Positions 9,161-17,943 of a DNA stretch of 64,000 nucleotides are shown here, piece after piece. Below the pieces are notes generated by a model, which saw only the letters and a program-made list of their open reading frames with translations, made no database searches and was not told the origin of the DNA. The DNA is taken from contig NZ_JNZD01000002.1 of NCBI RefSeq assembly GCF_000725495.1, forward strand, positions 248,001-312,000. Reading direction: 5' to 3'. Every line of letters begins with the position of its first letter. Position 1 is the first letter of the stretch. This stretch comes from Streptomyces aureus (GTDB lineage: Bacteria > Actinomycetota > Actinomycetes > Streptomycetales > Streptomycetaceae). The translations under genes were made by a program, and so were the position numbers.

Positions 9161-9279
9161 GCCGGCGCGGCGCACCGAGGGCCCGGCAGAGTTCCATGAC
9201 CCGGCCATCGGGACCCGCTCCAAGGACTCCCGGGCAAGGACAGGCCGGCACTCGCTCCTCGGGGAGAAAAGAGAAACTC

Positions 9280-10317
9280 ATGAGCCGGGCCGAGACCGAC
9301 GAGAGATCGATATCCCACACCGTGGCGAAGTCCCGCTGGCGGGTCACCTGCGAGACCCGGACCGACTGGATGGAACGCACGGCCAGGATCGCGGCGATAA
9401 AGCGCGATTGTACCGTCGACCCGGTATCAGGAGTATGGAGCGCAGGTCCGGAAGAATTCCACGTCGCCTACAGCGGGGTGCTGCTCAACGCGGCGCAGTC
9501 GAAACGGGCCGCGCGATCGCGATGCATACCCTGGGAATACGCGGGTTATGCCGATATCGCCATTTCTCGGATGCAGGCAGCCGACGCACTGCTGGTCCGT
9601 CTCCTGACGGACGAAATGCTGTGCGGAGAACTCCCCCGGATCAGGCAAACGGTCCAGAGCCATCTGGAACCCCACGATCAGCGCCGCAGATGGCTCGAGT
9701 CTTTCAGGGAAGAGGACGGGAAAGGAATCGCCCCGGTCGACCGTCAACGGATCGAGAGCGCGCTGCGCGGGGCGTACATCGCGAACGGCTTCACCCGTGG
9801 CCGACTCCGCACGTTCAACAACATCCTGCTGGTGGCGGCGGCCGTTCTCATCGCCCTGACCGTGCTGCTCGGCGTCCTGAACGCTCACTGGGGCTCGAGC
9901 CTCGCCTGCAACGACCTCGGAGACAAGCTGATATGCCCTCTCGGCAACAAACCGAATGCCAGTGACATTCTGCTGATCGAACTCATCGGAGCAGCCGGTG
10001 CCACGTTGTCGGCCGTGTATTCACTGGCACGTGCACAGCGGGTCGAAGACCCGTACATGGTCCACGTCGGCCAGGCGATACTGAAGGTGTCGCTTGGTGG
10101 AATTACGGCACTTCTCGGGCTGCTCCTGCTGTTCGCGACGCCAGGATTCAGCGTCACCTCGGCATGGCAGATATTCGCCTTCGCTGCGATCTTCGGATAC
10201 TCACAGCAAGCCTTCACCCGATTCATCGACTCCCGAGGGGACGAACTCCTGAAAGCCGCGTCTCCGAACGGCCCCGAGACCTTCTGGGCCACCGCTCCAA
10301 GAGATCATGAACAATAG
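9280..10317 (+). CDS. Membrane protein with large N-terminal cytosolic domain
   Basis: 345 aa. Residues 1-175 are soluble and charged; four hydrophobic segments follow at about 181-200, 229-249, 264-288 and 295-310. A C-terminal motif YSQQAFTRFIDSRGDELL (307-324) follows the last helix. Two cysteines (210, 219) flank the first extracytoplasmic loop and could form a disulphide. GC content is lower than in neighbouring genes, which may point to transfer. The family is not known to me. It sits 47 bases before the DUF2235 gene, so a partnership is plausible. The ATG at 9280 is supported by GGGGAG upstream. Confidence 0.75.
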   Translation: MSRAETDERSISHTVAKSRWRVTCETRTDWMERTARIAAIKRDCTVDPVSGVWSAGPEEFHVAYSGVLLNAAQSKRAARSRCIPWEYAGYADIAISRMQAADALLVRLLTDEMLCGELPRIRQTVQSHLEPHDQRRRWLESFREEDGKGIAPVDRQRIESALRGAYIANGFTRGRLRTFNNILLVAAAVLIALTVLLGVLNAHWGSSLACNDLGDKLICPLGNKPNASDILLIELIGAAGATLSAVYSLARAQRVEDPYMVHVGQAILKVSLGGITALLGLLLLFATPGFSVTSAWQIFAFAAIFGYSQQAFTRFIDSRGDELLKAASPNGPETFWATAPRDHEQ

Positions 10318-10364
10318 GAACGGCCTCACCGCTCCTGCCGCGCATTGTCGCGAGGAGGCATCGC

Positions 10365-11567
10365 ATGTCCAAGCGCCTGGTCGTCTGCTGCGACGGCACA
10401 TGGAACTTCGCCGACCAGCCGAGCAGAACGAATGTCGCCAAGGTCGCCCTGTCCGTCCTGCCGGGTTCCGTGGACGGAACCGAACAGCGCGTCTACTACC
10501 ACAGCGGCGTCGGCACCAACCGATGGGAGCGCCTCAGCGGCGCGGCGTTCGGCGTGGGCCTGTCCCCGAACGTCCTCGACGCCTATCGGTTCCTGGTCGA
10601 CACGTACGAGCCCGACGACGAGCTGTTCCTCTTCGGTTTCAGCCGGGGCGCGTTCACCGCGCGAAGCCTGGCGGGGCTGGTACGCAACAGCGGGATCCTG
10701 CGCCGCGACCAGGCCGACCGGATCCGGCAGGCGTGGGCCCTCTACCGCGACCGGAAGGAACGGCCGAGCGGAACGGCCTCCACCTTGTTCCGGCGCACCT
10801 ACGCGCGTGAGCCGGACATCCACTTCATCGGGGTGTGGGACACGGTCGGCACCCTGGGCATCCCGATCCCGGACGCCGTGTGGCTCCGGCCGGCGGTGAA
10901 CCGGTTCAACCGGCGCTGGGCGTTCCACGACACCGACCTGAGCCGCTGCGTCAAGGGTGCCTTCCACGCGCTGGCCATCGACGAACAGCGCTCGACCTTC
11001 CGCCCGACGCTGTGGCACCAGCAGCCCGGCGCAGCGGAGCAGGGACAGGAACTGAAGCAGGTCTGGTTCGCCGGGGTGCACTGCGACGTAGGCGGCGGCT
11101 ACAGGGAGACCGGGCTGTCCGACATCCCGCTGCTGTGGATGGTGGACCAGGCGCGCCGGTTCGGTCTGCGGTTCGACCCCGACCTGCTCGCCGAAGCCGG
11201 GCCGGGTACGACGACGAAGGGCATCGACTTCCTCGTACGACCGGACAGTTCGGGGAAACTGCACAACTCGAGGACGGCGCTGTTCCGACTGTCCAGACCG
11301 CTGCACCGGCCCCTCGGCACTGCCGTGAACGGCGAGGGCGTGCTCGACGGCAACGAGTTCCTGGCGGTCCCGGCCAAGGAGCGCTACGACACGGACGCGC
11401 ACTACCGGCCGCCCGAACTGGAGCGGTGCCTGGCCCGCCGGGACCGGATCCGGCTGGAACCCGTACTGCTCCCGGGACTCGCCGCGGGCCTGCCACCCCT
11501 GTCCGCCCCGGAAACCGAGTCGGGTGCATCGACCGACGCCCTGCGCGGGTCCCGCCGTATCGATTGA
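10365..11567 (+). CDS. DUF2235 alpha/beta hydrolase (Tle1-like phospholipase family)
   Basis: 400 aa. It opens with the family-typical RLVVCCDGTWN (4-14). The nucleophile elbow is GFSRG (91-95, Ser93). FIGVWDTVG (154-162, Asp159) and GVHCDVGGGY (237-246, His239, Asp241) are the other hallmark blocks. DUF2235 includes bacterial type VI effector phospholipases (Tle1) and uncharacterised hydrolases; Streptomyces lack type VI secretion, so an intracellular or membrane-lipid role is more likely. The strong SD (GAGGAGG, 10352-10358) fixes the start. The last 35 residues are Pro/Ser/Arg-rich and variable. Confidence 0.88.
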   Translation: MSKRLVVCCDGTWNFADQPSRTNVAKVALSVLPGSVDGTEQRVYYHSGVGTNRWERLSGAAFGVGLSPNVLDAYRFLVDTYEPDDELFLFGFSRGAFTARSLAGLVRNSGILRRDQADRIRQAWALYRDRKERPSGTASTLFRRTYAREPDIHFIGVWDTVGTLGIPIPDAVWLRPAVNRFNRRWAFHDTDLSRCVKGAFHALAIDEQRSTFRPTLWHQQPGAAEQGQELKQVWFAGVHCDVGGGYRETGLSDIPLLWMVDQARRFGLRFDPDLLAEAGPGTTTKGIDFLVRPDSSGKLHNSRTALFRLSRPLHRPLGTAVNGEGVLDGNEFLAVPAKERYDTDAHYRPPELERCLARRDRIRLEPVLLPGLAAGLPPLSAPETESGASTDALRGSRRID

Positions 11568-11721
11568 CCCGGCGGCCGACGACGAGGGTGTGATCGCGGC
11601 ATGATCCTGGAGGCACCGCCCTCCCGCGCTGCCCCGGACTCGGTCGTGGGTCTCAGTACGTGTGCGTCCGTGGAGTTCGGATGGTGCGCGCCCGAATCCG
11701 GTGGACCGGTCGGGTGGGGCG

Positions 11722-12564
11722 ATGGCAGGGTCGTCGGTCGTGACGAAGCACGGGTTCCTGGCGTTGGCGCCGCAGTACAGCACGACCTCCGAGCTGCTCT
11801 CGACGTCGGCGCGTCGGCGGGGCATGGACGTCGAGGTCCTTCCTGCCCGGGGCGGCGCGGGCAGCGTCGCGGGGAGGCGCGGCGGCCACTACTACGGAGG
11901 TCCCCTCTTCGCGGCGGGTGTCGTGGACGCACTCGAGGTCGCGCTCCTGGAGCCGTCCGACGAGTGGCTGGTCACCGTGCCTCCCGCGTACGCCGGACGG
12001 CACATCGCCATGGCGACCCTGGGCGAGGCCCGTCGTCTGACCCGGCCGGCCTTCGTCAAGCCGCCGACCGACAAGAGCTTCCCGGCCGCCGTGTACTCCG
12101 ACGGCGGCCGGCTCCCGGCGGGCCCCGAGCTGCCGCCCGACACCCCGGTGCAGATCAGCGACGTGGTGACCTGGGCGACGGAGTTCCGCCTGTTCGTCCT
12201 GGACGGCGAGGTCCGCACGGGGTCGCAGTACGCCACCTTCGGCCGTCTCGACGCCCGGCCCCTCGACGGCCACCGCCAGGAGGACGCCGTCCTGGCGTTC
12301 GCGAAGGATTTCCTCGCCGCCTGCGGCGACGGGCTGCCCAGTGCCGTGGTGGTGGACGTCGGGCTCCTGACCCCGCCCGAGCCCGGCGCCACCGACCAAT
12401 GGGCGGTGGTCGAGGCGAACATGGCGTGGTTCAGCAACGTCTACGCCGCCGACCCCGACCGGGCCCTGGACGTCGTCCTCCGCGCCGCCGGCCCGCGCTG
12501 CCGGACGGTCGCGCGCGACCTCCGCTTCTGCCGCACCCCCGAGGCCGCCCGGCCCGCGGGCTGA
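11722..12564 (+). CDS. ATP-grasp domain protein (DUF4343-like)
   Basis: 280 aa. FVKPPTDKSFPAAVY (111-125) resembles the nucleotide-binding strand and Lys of ATP-grasp enzymes. ATEFRLFVLDGEV (152-164) and VVDVGLL...VVEANMAWFSNVY (210-241, with Glu231 and Asn233) match the Mg2+/ATP-binding core. It probably forms an acid-amine or acid-thiol bond with ATP; substrate unknown. It lies 154 bases after the DUF2235 gene in the same direction and may belong to that cassette. A GTG at 11662 is an alternative start, but GGGTGGGG precedes the ATG at 11722. Confidence 0.7.
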   Translation: MAGSSVVTKHGFLALAPQYSTTSELLSTSARRRGMDVEVLPARGGAGSVAGRRGGHYYGGPLFAAGVVDALEVALLEPSDEWLVTVPPAYAGRHIAMATLGEARRLTRPAFVKPPTDKSFPAAVYSDGGRLPAGPELPPDTPVQISDVVTWATEFRLFVLDGEVRTGSQYATFGRLDARPLDGHRQEDAVLAFAKDFLAACGDGLPSAVVVDVGLLTPPEPGATDQWAVVEANMAWFSNVYAADPDRALDVVLRAAGPRCRTVARDLRFCRTPEAARPAG

Positions 12565-12793
12565 GGCCTCCCCCGCGCGTCCGCGCGCGTGACCTTCGCC
12601 GACGCAAGGTCAATACTGGGGGTGACAGCCCTCTCACCGACTCGCGGTCCCACACTCCGCACCCGGCGTCGGTACCGGCGGGGGCCGACGGCGAGCGCTG
12701 CGGAACGGCAAGATCAAGAGAATACCGGCACCAGGTTCTACCAGGGGAAACGCAGACCAGGAACCCTTCTGTCCCTTTCACCGGGAGGTACCC

Positions 12794-13786
12794 ATGAGGA
12801 TGCTCATCAACGTGGCGGAGACGGTGGTGGCGGACGCACTGCGGGGCATGGCGGCGGCCCACCCGGACTTGACGGTGGACGTCGACAACCGTGTGATCGT
12901 CCGCAGGGACGCCCCGGTCGCGGGACGGGTGGGACTCGTCTCCGGCGGCGGTTCCGGGCACGAGCCGCTGCACGGCGGATTCGTCGGCCCCGGCATGCTG
13001 TCGGCGGCCTGCCCCGGCGAGGTCTTCACCTCACCGGTGCCCGACCAGATGCTCCGTGCGGCGGCGGCCGTGGACAGCGGCGCGGGCGTGCTGTTCATCG
13101 TCAAGAACTACACCGGCGACGTCCTGAACTTCGACATGGCGGCCGAGCTGGCCGAGGACGAGGGCATCCGCATCGCCAAGGTCCTCGTCAACGACGACGT
13201 GGCCGTCACCGACAGCCTGTACACCGCCGGACGGCGCGGCACCGGCGCGACGCTGTTCGTCGAGAAGATCGCGGGCGCCGCCGCCGAGGAGGGCGCACCC
13301 CTGGAGGCGGTCGAGGCGCTGGCCCGGCAGGTCAACGAGAACTCCCGAAGCTTCGGTGTGGCACTCAGCGCCTGTACGACTCCGGCCAAGGGCAGCCCGA
13401 CGTTCGATCTGCCCGCCGGGGAGCTGGAGCTCGGGGTCGGCATCCACGGCGAGCCGGGCCGGGAGCGGCGCGCGATGATGACGTCCCGCGAGATCGCCGA
13501 CTTCGCAGTGCACGCCATCCTGGACGACATGTCGCCGCGCAATCCCGTCCTGCTCCTGGTCAACGGCATGGGCGCCACCCCGCTGCTGGAGCTGTACGGC
13601 TTCAACGCCGAGGTACAGCGGGTCCTGGCCGAGCGGGGCATCCCCGTGGCCCGCACCCTCGTCGGCAACTACGTCACCTCCCTGGACATGGCGGGCGCCT
13701 CGGTGACCCTGTGCCAGGTGGACGAGGACCTGCTGCGTCTGTGGGACGCGCCGGTGAAGACACCGGGGCTTCGCTGGGGCGTGTGA
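12794..13786 (+). CDS. dhaK: Dihydroxyacetone kinase subunit DhaK
   Basis: 330 aa substrate-binding subunit of the PEP-dependent dihydroxyacetone kinase. GGGSGHEPLHGGF (51-63) and GIHGEPG (216-222) are diagnostic; His218 is the residue that forms the hemiaminal with dihydroxyacetone and His56 lies in the active site. DhaK holds the substrate while DhaL-ADP transfers phosphate, giving dihydroxyacetone phosphate. A strong SD (GGGAGG) lies 8 bases before the ATG. DhaL follows after 147 bp and DhaM overlaps DhaL, so the three form one unit. Confidence 0.95.
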   Translation: MRMLINVAETVVADALRGMAAAHPDLTVDVDNRVIVRRDAPVAGRVGLVSGGGSGHEPLHGGFVGPGMLSAACPGEVFTSPVPDQMLRAAAAVDSGAGVLFIVKNYTGDVLNFDMAAELAEDEGIRIAKVLVNDDVAVTDSLYTAGRRGTGATLFVEKIAGAAAEEGAPLEAVEALARQVNENSRSFGVALSACTTPAKGSPTFDLPAGELELGVGIHGEPGRERRAMMTSREIADFAVHAILDDMSPRNPVLLLVNGMGATPLLELYGFNAEVQRVLAERGIPVARTLVGNYVTSLDMAGASVTLCQVDEDLLRLWDAPVKTPGLRWGV

Positions 13787-13933
13787 TCCGTCCGGCGGGC
13801 CGGGACCGGCACCCGGGCCCGGCCCGCCGCCCCCTCGACGGGTCCTCGACCGGAGGGCTGAGGACCGGCCCTCGTACGGGCCGTCAGGCTCGTCCGACCC
13901 CAGGTCAACTCCCCTACCCTGCAAGGAGATTCC

Positions 13934-14533
13934 GTGCTCGACGCCGATTTCTTCCGCCGCTGGATGACCGTGACCACCGCGTCGGTGGACCGTGAGGCGG
14001 AGCGGCTCACCGACCTGGACTCGCCGATCGGCGACGCCGACCACGGCCGCAACCTGCAGCGCGGGTTCGCCGCCGTGAGCGCCGCGCTGGAGAAGGATGC
14101 CCCCGACACGCCCGGTGCCGTACTCACGCTCGCCGGGCGGCAGTTGATATCGACGGTCGGCGGCGCGTCCGGGCCGCTGTACGGCACCCTGCTGCGCCGG
14201 ACGGGCAAGGCGCTCGGCGACGCGGCCGAGGTCAGCGACGAACAGTTCGCGGACGCGCTGCGCACGGGCGTCGACGCGGTCATGGCACTGGGCGGAGCCG
14301 CGCCCGGCGACAAGACCATGATCGACGCCCTGGTGCCCGCGGTCGACGCGCTCGCCGAGTCCTTCGACGCGGCGAAGACCGCCGCCGAGGAGGGCGCCGT
14401 GGCGACGACCCCGCTCCAGGCCCGCAAGGGCCGGGCGAGCTATCTGGGCGAGCGCAGCATCGGGCACCAGGACCCCGGCGCCACGTCCTCGGCCCTGCTG
14501 ATCGCGGCACTCGTGGAGGCGGCAGGTGAGTGA
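13934..14533 (+). CDS. dhaL: Dihydroxyacetone kinase subunit DhaL
   Basis: 199 aa, the ADP-binding subunit. The Mg2+-binding aspartates appear in LDSPIGDADHGRN (28-40: Asp29, Asp34, Asp36). GGASGPLYGTLL (57-68 region) and GDKTMIDALVPA are the nucleotide-loop and family signatures. ADP stays bound as a cofactor and is rephosphorylated by DhaM. The GTG start is preceded by AAGGAGAT at optimal spacing. It overlaps dhaM by 8 bases. Confidence 0.94.
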   Translation: MLDADFFRRWMTVTTASVDREAERLTDLDSPIGDADHGRNLQRGFAAVSAALEKDAPDTPGAVLTLAGRQLISTVGGASGPLYGTLLRRTGKALGDAAEVSDEQFADALRTGVDAVMALGGAAPGDKTMIDALVPAVDALAESFDAAKTAAEEGAVATTPLQARKGRASYLGERSIGHQDPGATSSALLIAALVEAAGE

Positions 14534-14942
14534 CACCGAGAAGGGACTCGTGGGCATCGTGCTGGTCTCGCACAGTGCGGCCGTCGCGGCGTCCGTCGTC
14601 GAGCTGGCCACGGGCCTGGCCGGCGGCGGCACGCTCGCCCCGGTCTCGCCGGCGGGCGGCACCCTGGACGGGGGGCTAGGTACGAGCGCGGACCTGATCG
14701 CCGCCGCCGCGGCCTCCGTGGACCGGGGCGCCGGGGTCGCCGTCCTCACCGACCTGGGCAGTGCCGTGCTCACCGTCAAGGCGCTGCTCGCCGAGGGCGA
14801 CGAACTCCCCGAGGGCACAAGGCTGGTGGACGCCCCCTTCGTCGAGGGCGCGGTGGCCGCGGTGGTCACGGCCTCGGCGGGCGCCGACCTCGCGGCGGTG
14901 GAGGCGGCGGCAGCGGAGGCGTACACCTACCGCAAGGTGTGA
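14526..14942 (+). CDS. dhaM: Dihydroxyacetone kinase phosphotransferase subunit DhaM
   Basis: 138 aa, EIIA-mannose-like fold. GIVLVSHSAAVA (10-21) holds the phosphorylated His16, and GVAVLTDLGSAV matches the family's second block. It passes phosphate from HPr to DhaL-ADP. Unlike E. coli DhaM it carries no fused HPr or Enzyme I domains, so it relies on the general PTS proteins encoded elsewhere. The GTG start overlaps dhaL, indicating coupled translation. Confidence 0.92.
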   Translation: MSDTEKGLVGIVLVSHSAAVAASVVELATGLAGGGTLAPVSPAGGTLDGGLGTSADLIAAAAASVDRGAGVAVLTDLGSAVLTVKALLAEGDELPEGTRLVDAPFVEGAVAAVVTASAGADLAAVEAAAAEAYTYRKV

Positions 14943-15105
14943 GGAGCCGCAGGTTCGAGGACCTGGCAGGTGCGAGCAGCGGCAGGTACGACGACCGGTG
15001 GGTGCGACGACCGGCGGACACAAGGGACCGGTGGGTACGAGGAGCGGCGGCGCAAGAGCCGTCGGCGCCGGGGCCGGGGGGGCCGAGGCGGTGCGAGGGG
15101 CCGGG

Positions 15106-15771
15106 TCAGGTGATTCCGGTCGCCGCGAGGACCAGGGCCGAGCGGATCGTCCCGGCCAGCTCCGCCCGGGCCGTCGCGGGATCGGGGTCCGGCTCGTCGG
15201 TGCGCCACGCGTAGTGCTCGACCGCCGCGCGCAGCGCCGCGTTGAGCATGGCGGCCTGGACCTCCGAGCGCAGATCGACCGCGCCGAGCCCGGCGCGGTC
15301 GGCGAGGGCGCGGGCGAACACCGGCTCGGCCTCGTCGTGGGCCTGGAGCCAGACGGCCCGCAGTCCGGGCTCGGTCCGGGTGAGCCGCAGCAGGGTACGG
15401 ACCCTCGGCGGCTCCGGCCGCGCCATCAGCACCTCGCCGTTCGTGGACGCCTGCTCCAGAACGTCCTCCAGGGGAACGCCCGAGGGCCAGGACCGCAGCG
15501 CCGCGGCGATCGCGTCGATCCCGGCGGCGAACAGCGGGCTCACGCACGCCTCCTTGCCGGGGAAGTAGCGCCACAGGGTCCGGGTGGACAGGCCGACGGC
15601 CTGGGCGATCTGGTCCCCGGTGGTGGCGGCCACGCCCTGGTCGACGAACAGTTCCACGGCGGCGCGGGCGATCTCCCACCGGATCTCGGCCTTGCGTTCG
15701 TCGGTCAGCGGCGGCCGCCCGGTACGGCCGCGACCCCGGCCGGGGTGTTCGCCGATCGCGCCTTCCGGCAC
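15106..15771 (-). CDS. TetR/AcrR-family transcriptional regulator
   Basis: 221 aa. After a basic Gly/Arg-rich tail the helix-turn-helix covers about residues 22-70, including GDQIAQAVGLSTRTLWRYFPGKE, with the standard TetR FPGKE turn. The ligand domain is helical. A GTG at 15771 preceded by GAGGAG is preferred; the longer ORF to 15858 reads into the divergent promoter. It is divergent from a short-chain dehydrogenase, the usual layout of a local repressor and its target. Confidence 0.85.
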   Translation of the reverse strand: MPEGAIGEHPGRGRGRTGRPPLTDERKAEIRWEIARAAVELFVDQGVAATTGDQIAQAVGLSTRTLWRYFPGKEACVSPLFAAGIDAIAAALRSWPSGVPLEDVLEQASTNGEVLMARPEPPRVRTLLRLTRTEPGLRAVWLQAHDEAEPVFARALADRAGLGAVDLRSEVQAAMLNAALRAAVEHYAWRTDEPDPDPATARAELAGTIRSALVLAATGIT

Positions 15772-15865
15772 TGAGGACTCCTCGGTTCTCGGTTGCGTCC
15801 CTCGAATGCCGCCCGGGATTGCGGCTGCGGCGATTCTAGCGATCTCCGGACCTCCCAAGAGTTTC

Positions 15866-15894
15866 TGTCATTCAGCGACAATAAGTCGTACTGT
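15866..15894 (+). promoter_or_regulatory. Promoter and operator of the short-chain dehydrogenase
   Basis: TGTCAT (15866-15871), 17 bp, then TACTGT (15889-15894) forms a plausible promoter facing the dehydrogenase. An inverted repeat TGTC-N7-GACA (15866-15880) overlaps the -35 and is a candidate site for the divergent TetR. Inference from position and symmetry only. Confidence 0.4.
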
Positions 15895-15945
15895 GGCGGC
15901 GCGAGGCACCACGCCCGCACTCGTACACACCTCTGGGAGAACGTC

Positions 15946-16710
15946 ATGAGCGCCACGGGATCGGACGGCCGCAGCGTCATCGTCACCGGCGCGGGATCGG
16001 GTATCGGCCGTGCCACCGCCCTCGCCTTCGCGGCCGGGGGCGCGCGGGTGGTCGTGGCCGATCTCAACGCCGAAGGGGCCGCGGCGGTCGTCGAGGAGAT
16101 AGCGGCGGCCGGCGGCACGGCCGTGGCGGTGACGGGCGACCTCAGCGAGCAGGAGGTGGTCGACCGGGTGACCGCGACCGCCGTCGAACGCTTCGGCGGC
16201 GTGGACGTGCTGGTGAACAACGCCGGGATCATGGACCGCATGTCGGCGGTGGCCGAGGTCTCCGACGCGGAGTGGGAGCGGGTCATCCGGGTCAACCTCA
16301 CGGCACCGTTCCTGCTCACCCGCGCGGTGCTGTCGCACATGCTCGCCGCGGGCAAGGGGGCCGTCGTGAACACCGCCTCGGAGGCGGGCCTGCGGGGCAG
16401 TGCCGCCGGGGCCGCGTACACCGCCTCGAAGCACGGCGTCGTGGGGCTCACGAAGTCCCTCGCCGTGATGTACCGCGACAAGGGGATCCGCGCCAACGCG
16501 ATCGCCCCGGGCGGCACCAGCACCGGCATCTCGGTGGACGTCGAGGCGGGCGCGCACGGCCCGGCCGCCCTCGGCGCCTACATGGGCAACGTGGGCCGGC
16601 TGGCGGAGGCCGAGGAGCAGGCGGCGGCGATCGTGTTCCTCGCCTCGGACGCGGCCAGCAACGTCAACGGCGTGATCCTGCCCGTCGACAACGGCTGGGC
16701 GGCCGTCTGA
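15946..16710 (+). CDS. Short-chain dehydrogenase/reductase (SDR)
   Basis: 254 aa classical SDR. The nucleotide loop is TGAGSGIG (11-18), then NNAG in VLVNNAGIMD. The active-site pair YTASK follows NTASEAGLRGSAAGAA, giving a Ser-Tyr-Lys catalytic set. VVVADLN after beta-2 suggests an NAD(H) preference because an Asp ends the strand. Substrate unknown. It is controlled, by position, by the divergent TetR. Confidence 0.9.
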   Translation: MSATGSDGRSVIVTGAGSGIGRATALAFAAGGARVVVADLNAEGAAAVVEEIAAAGGTAVAVTGDLSEQEVVDRVTATAVERFGGVDVLVNNAGIMDRMSAVAEVSDAEWERVIRVNLTAPFLLTRAVLSHMLAAGKGAVVNTASEAGLRGSAAGAAYTASKHGVVGLTKSLAVMYRDKGIRANAIAPGGTSTGISVDVEAGAHGPAALGAYMGNVGRLAEAEEQAAAIVFLASDAASNVNGVILPVDNGWAAV

Positions 16711-16866
16711 CACGGGCCTGCTCCGGAGCCGGTACCACCCCGTTCACCGTCACCGCCGCCGAGCGCTACGACCCGAGCGGCACGACCCGGGAAGCCGGGG
16801 CCGTCGCGTCCCGGGCCCGGGCCCCTGGTACCGACCCTGGCCCTGGCCCCAGCCCCGGCCCATGGC

Positions 16867-17604
16867 TCAGCGGCCCTCCAGCAGCTTCCGGGCCAGCCGC
16901 TCCCCCGTGGCCGCCGCCGCGGCGTGGTCCTGGATCGGCGACACCCGGGCGTCCTTGAACACGACATAGGTGACCCCGGACGGCGTGCCGCCGCCGCGCG
17001 GGTCGGGGCGCACTCCGAGCCCCGCGGCCGTCGCGTACGAGGCCTCGCCGATGATGTCCTCCGGTCCGACGTCACCCACGACGGCGTACTGCACGCGGTC
17101 GCGGTAGATGACGGCAGCCACCGAGCCGGGCCCGATGCCGTGGTCCCGGAAGTTCCAGATGTCGCTGGGCGCCGGGACGACGACATAGGGCAGGGTCTCG
17201 GCGCTCAGATACCGGCCGTCGGGCTGCTGGAAGGCCGTGGAGTCGGAGAAGAGCGGGTCGGTCCGGTCGTTGCACAGGGGTCCCGGCCTGCCGTCGCAGT
17301 CGATGTCCATGTCGGCCGTCCAGTAGACCGCGCCCCGCGTGCCGCAGACCGGGATGTCGGCGCGGGTGCCGTCGTCGCTGCGGTAACGCCCGTGCGAGAC
17401 GGCGGTGCAGCCACCGAGTCTCGCCAGCAGTTCCGCGGCCCGGACGGAGCCTTCCCGTGCGGGCGCGGCGGGGCTTCCGGGGCTGCCCGAGGTGGACGTC
17501 GTGGACAGCACCACCGGGGCCGAGGCGAGCAGGGCGGCCGCCGCGGCCGCGGCCAGTGTCAGCGGCAGGACACGCACGATGGGAGAACCTCTCCTGGGGG
17601 ACAT
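16867..17604 (-). CDS. Secreted chitosanase, GH75 family
   Basis: 245 aa. An N-terminal signal sequence (basic MSPRRG, hydrophobic LPLTLAAAAAAALLA) is followed by a Ser/Pro-rich linker and the GH75 domain. Hallmarks are WTADMDIDCDGRPG (95-108) and VVGDVGPEDIIGEAS (175-189), which hold the acidic catalytic residues of this family. It would cleave beta-1,4-linked glucosamine polymers outside the cell. Paired cysteines (66/87, 103/111) fit a secreted protein. A lipoprotein gene lies divergently upstream. Confidence 0.85.
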   Translation of the reverse strand: MSPRRGSPIVRVLPLTLAAAAAAALLASAPVVLSTTSTSGSPGSPAAPAREGSVRAAELLARLGGCTAVSHGRYRSDDGTRADIPVCGTRGAVYWTADMDIDCDGRPGPLCNDRTDPLFSDSTAFQQPDGRYLSAETLPYVVVPAPSDIWNFRDHGIGPGSVAAVIYRDRVQYAVVGDVGPEDIIGEASYATAAGLGVRPDPRGGGTPSGVTYVVFKDARVSPIQDHAAAAATGERLARKLLEGR

Positions 17605-17943
17605 GGACGCTCATCTGCCCAAATCTGGTGGGCCTTCGGTGGGGCGTCCACCGGGAGGGGGCCGGACGGTGCACGGCCGTTTCCGCGGGCGCCGTACGGC
17701 CGAGGGCCCCGGCCGGACCCGGCCCGGGCCGCTCGGCCGCACGCGTCGGCGCGGGATCAGCGACGACAGCGTTCCGCGCCGCGGGCAGGAACTCCCCTGC
17801 TACTGGGGCGAGTTCACACCGCGTCGAGGATCAGCATACGTACTTGCGCGTCGATCCGGTCACCGGCGTCCTGCCTCTTGATGTGGTCGCGTCACCCGTG
17901 TCTTATAGGTACAGACCAATCCCCGTCGAGGGAGGGCAGACCC
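17605..17943. other. Divergent intergenic region, chitosanase and fibronectin lipoprotein
   Basis: 340 bp without a gene. The proximal part is GC-rich. Near 17878-17910 it holds TTGATG followed by CTTATA after 18 bp, a weak promoter candidate for the 17944 gene, whose start lies about 40 bases downstream. No operator was recognised. Confidence 0.35.

Noticed and set aside
16924..17943. N-terminal extension of the fibronectin lipoprotein by about 340 codons
   Set aside because: It runs antisense to the chitosanase, and a GTG with GGAGGG at 17944 begins a perfect lipoprotein signal.
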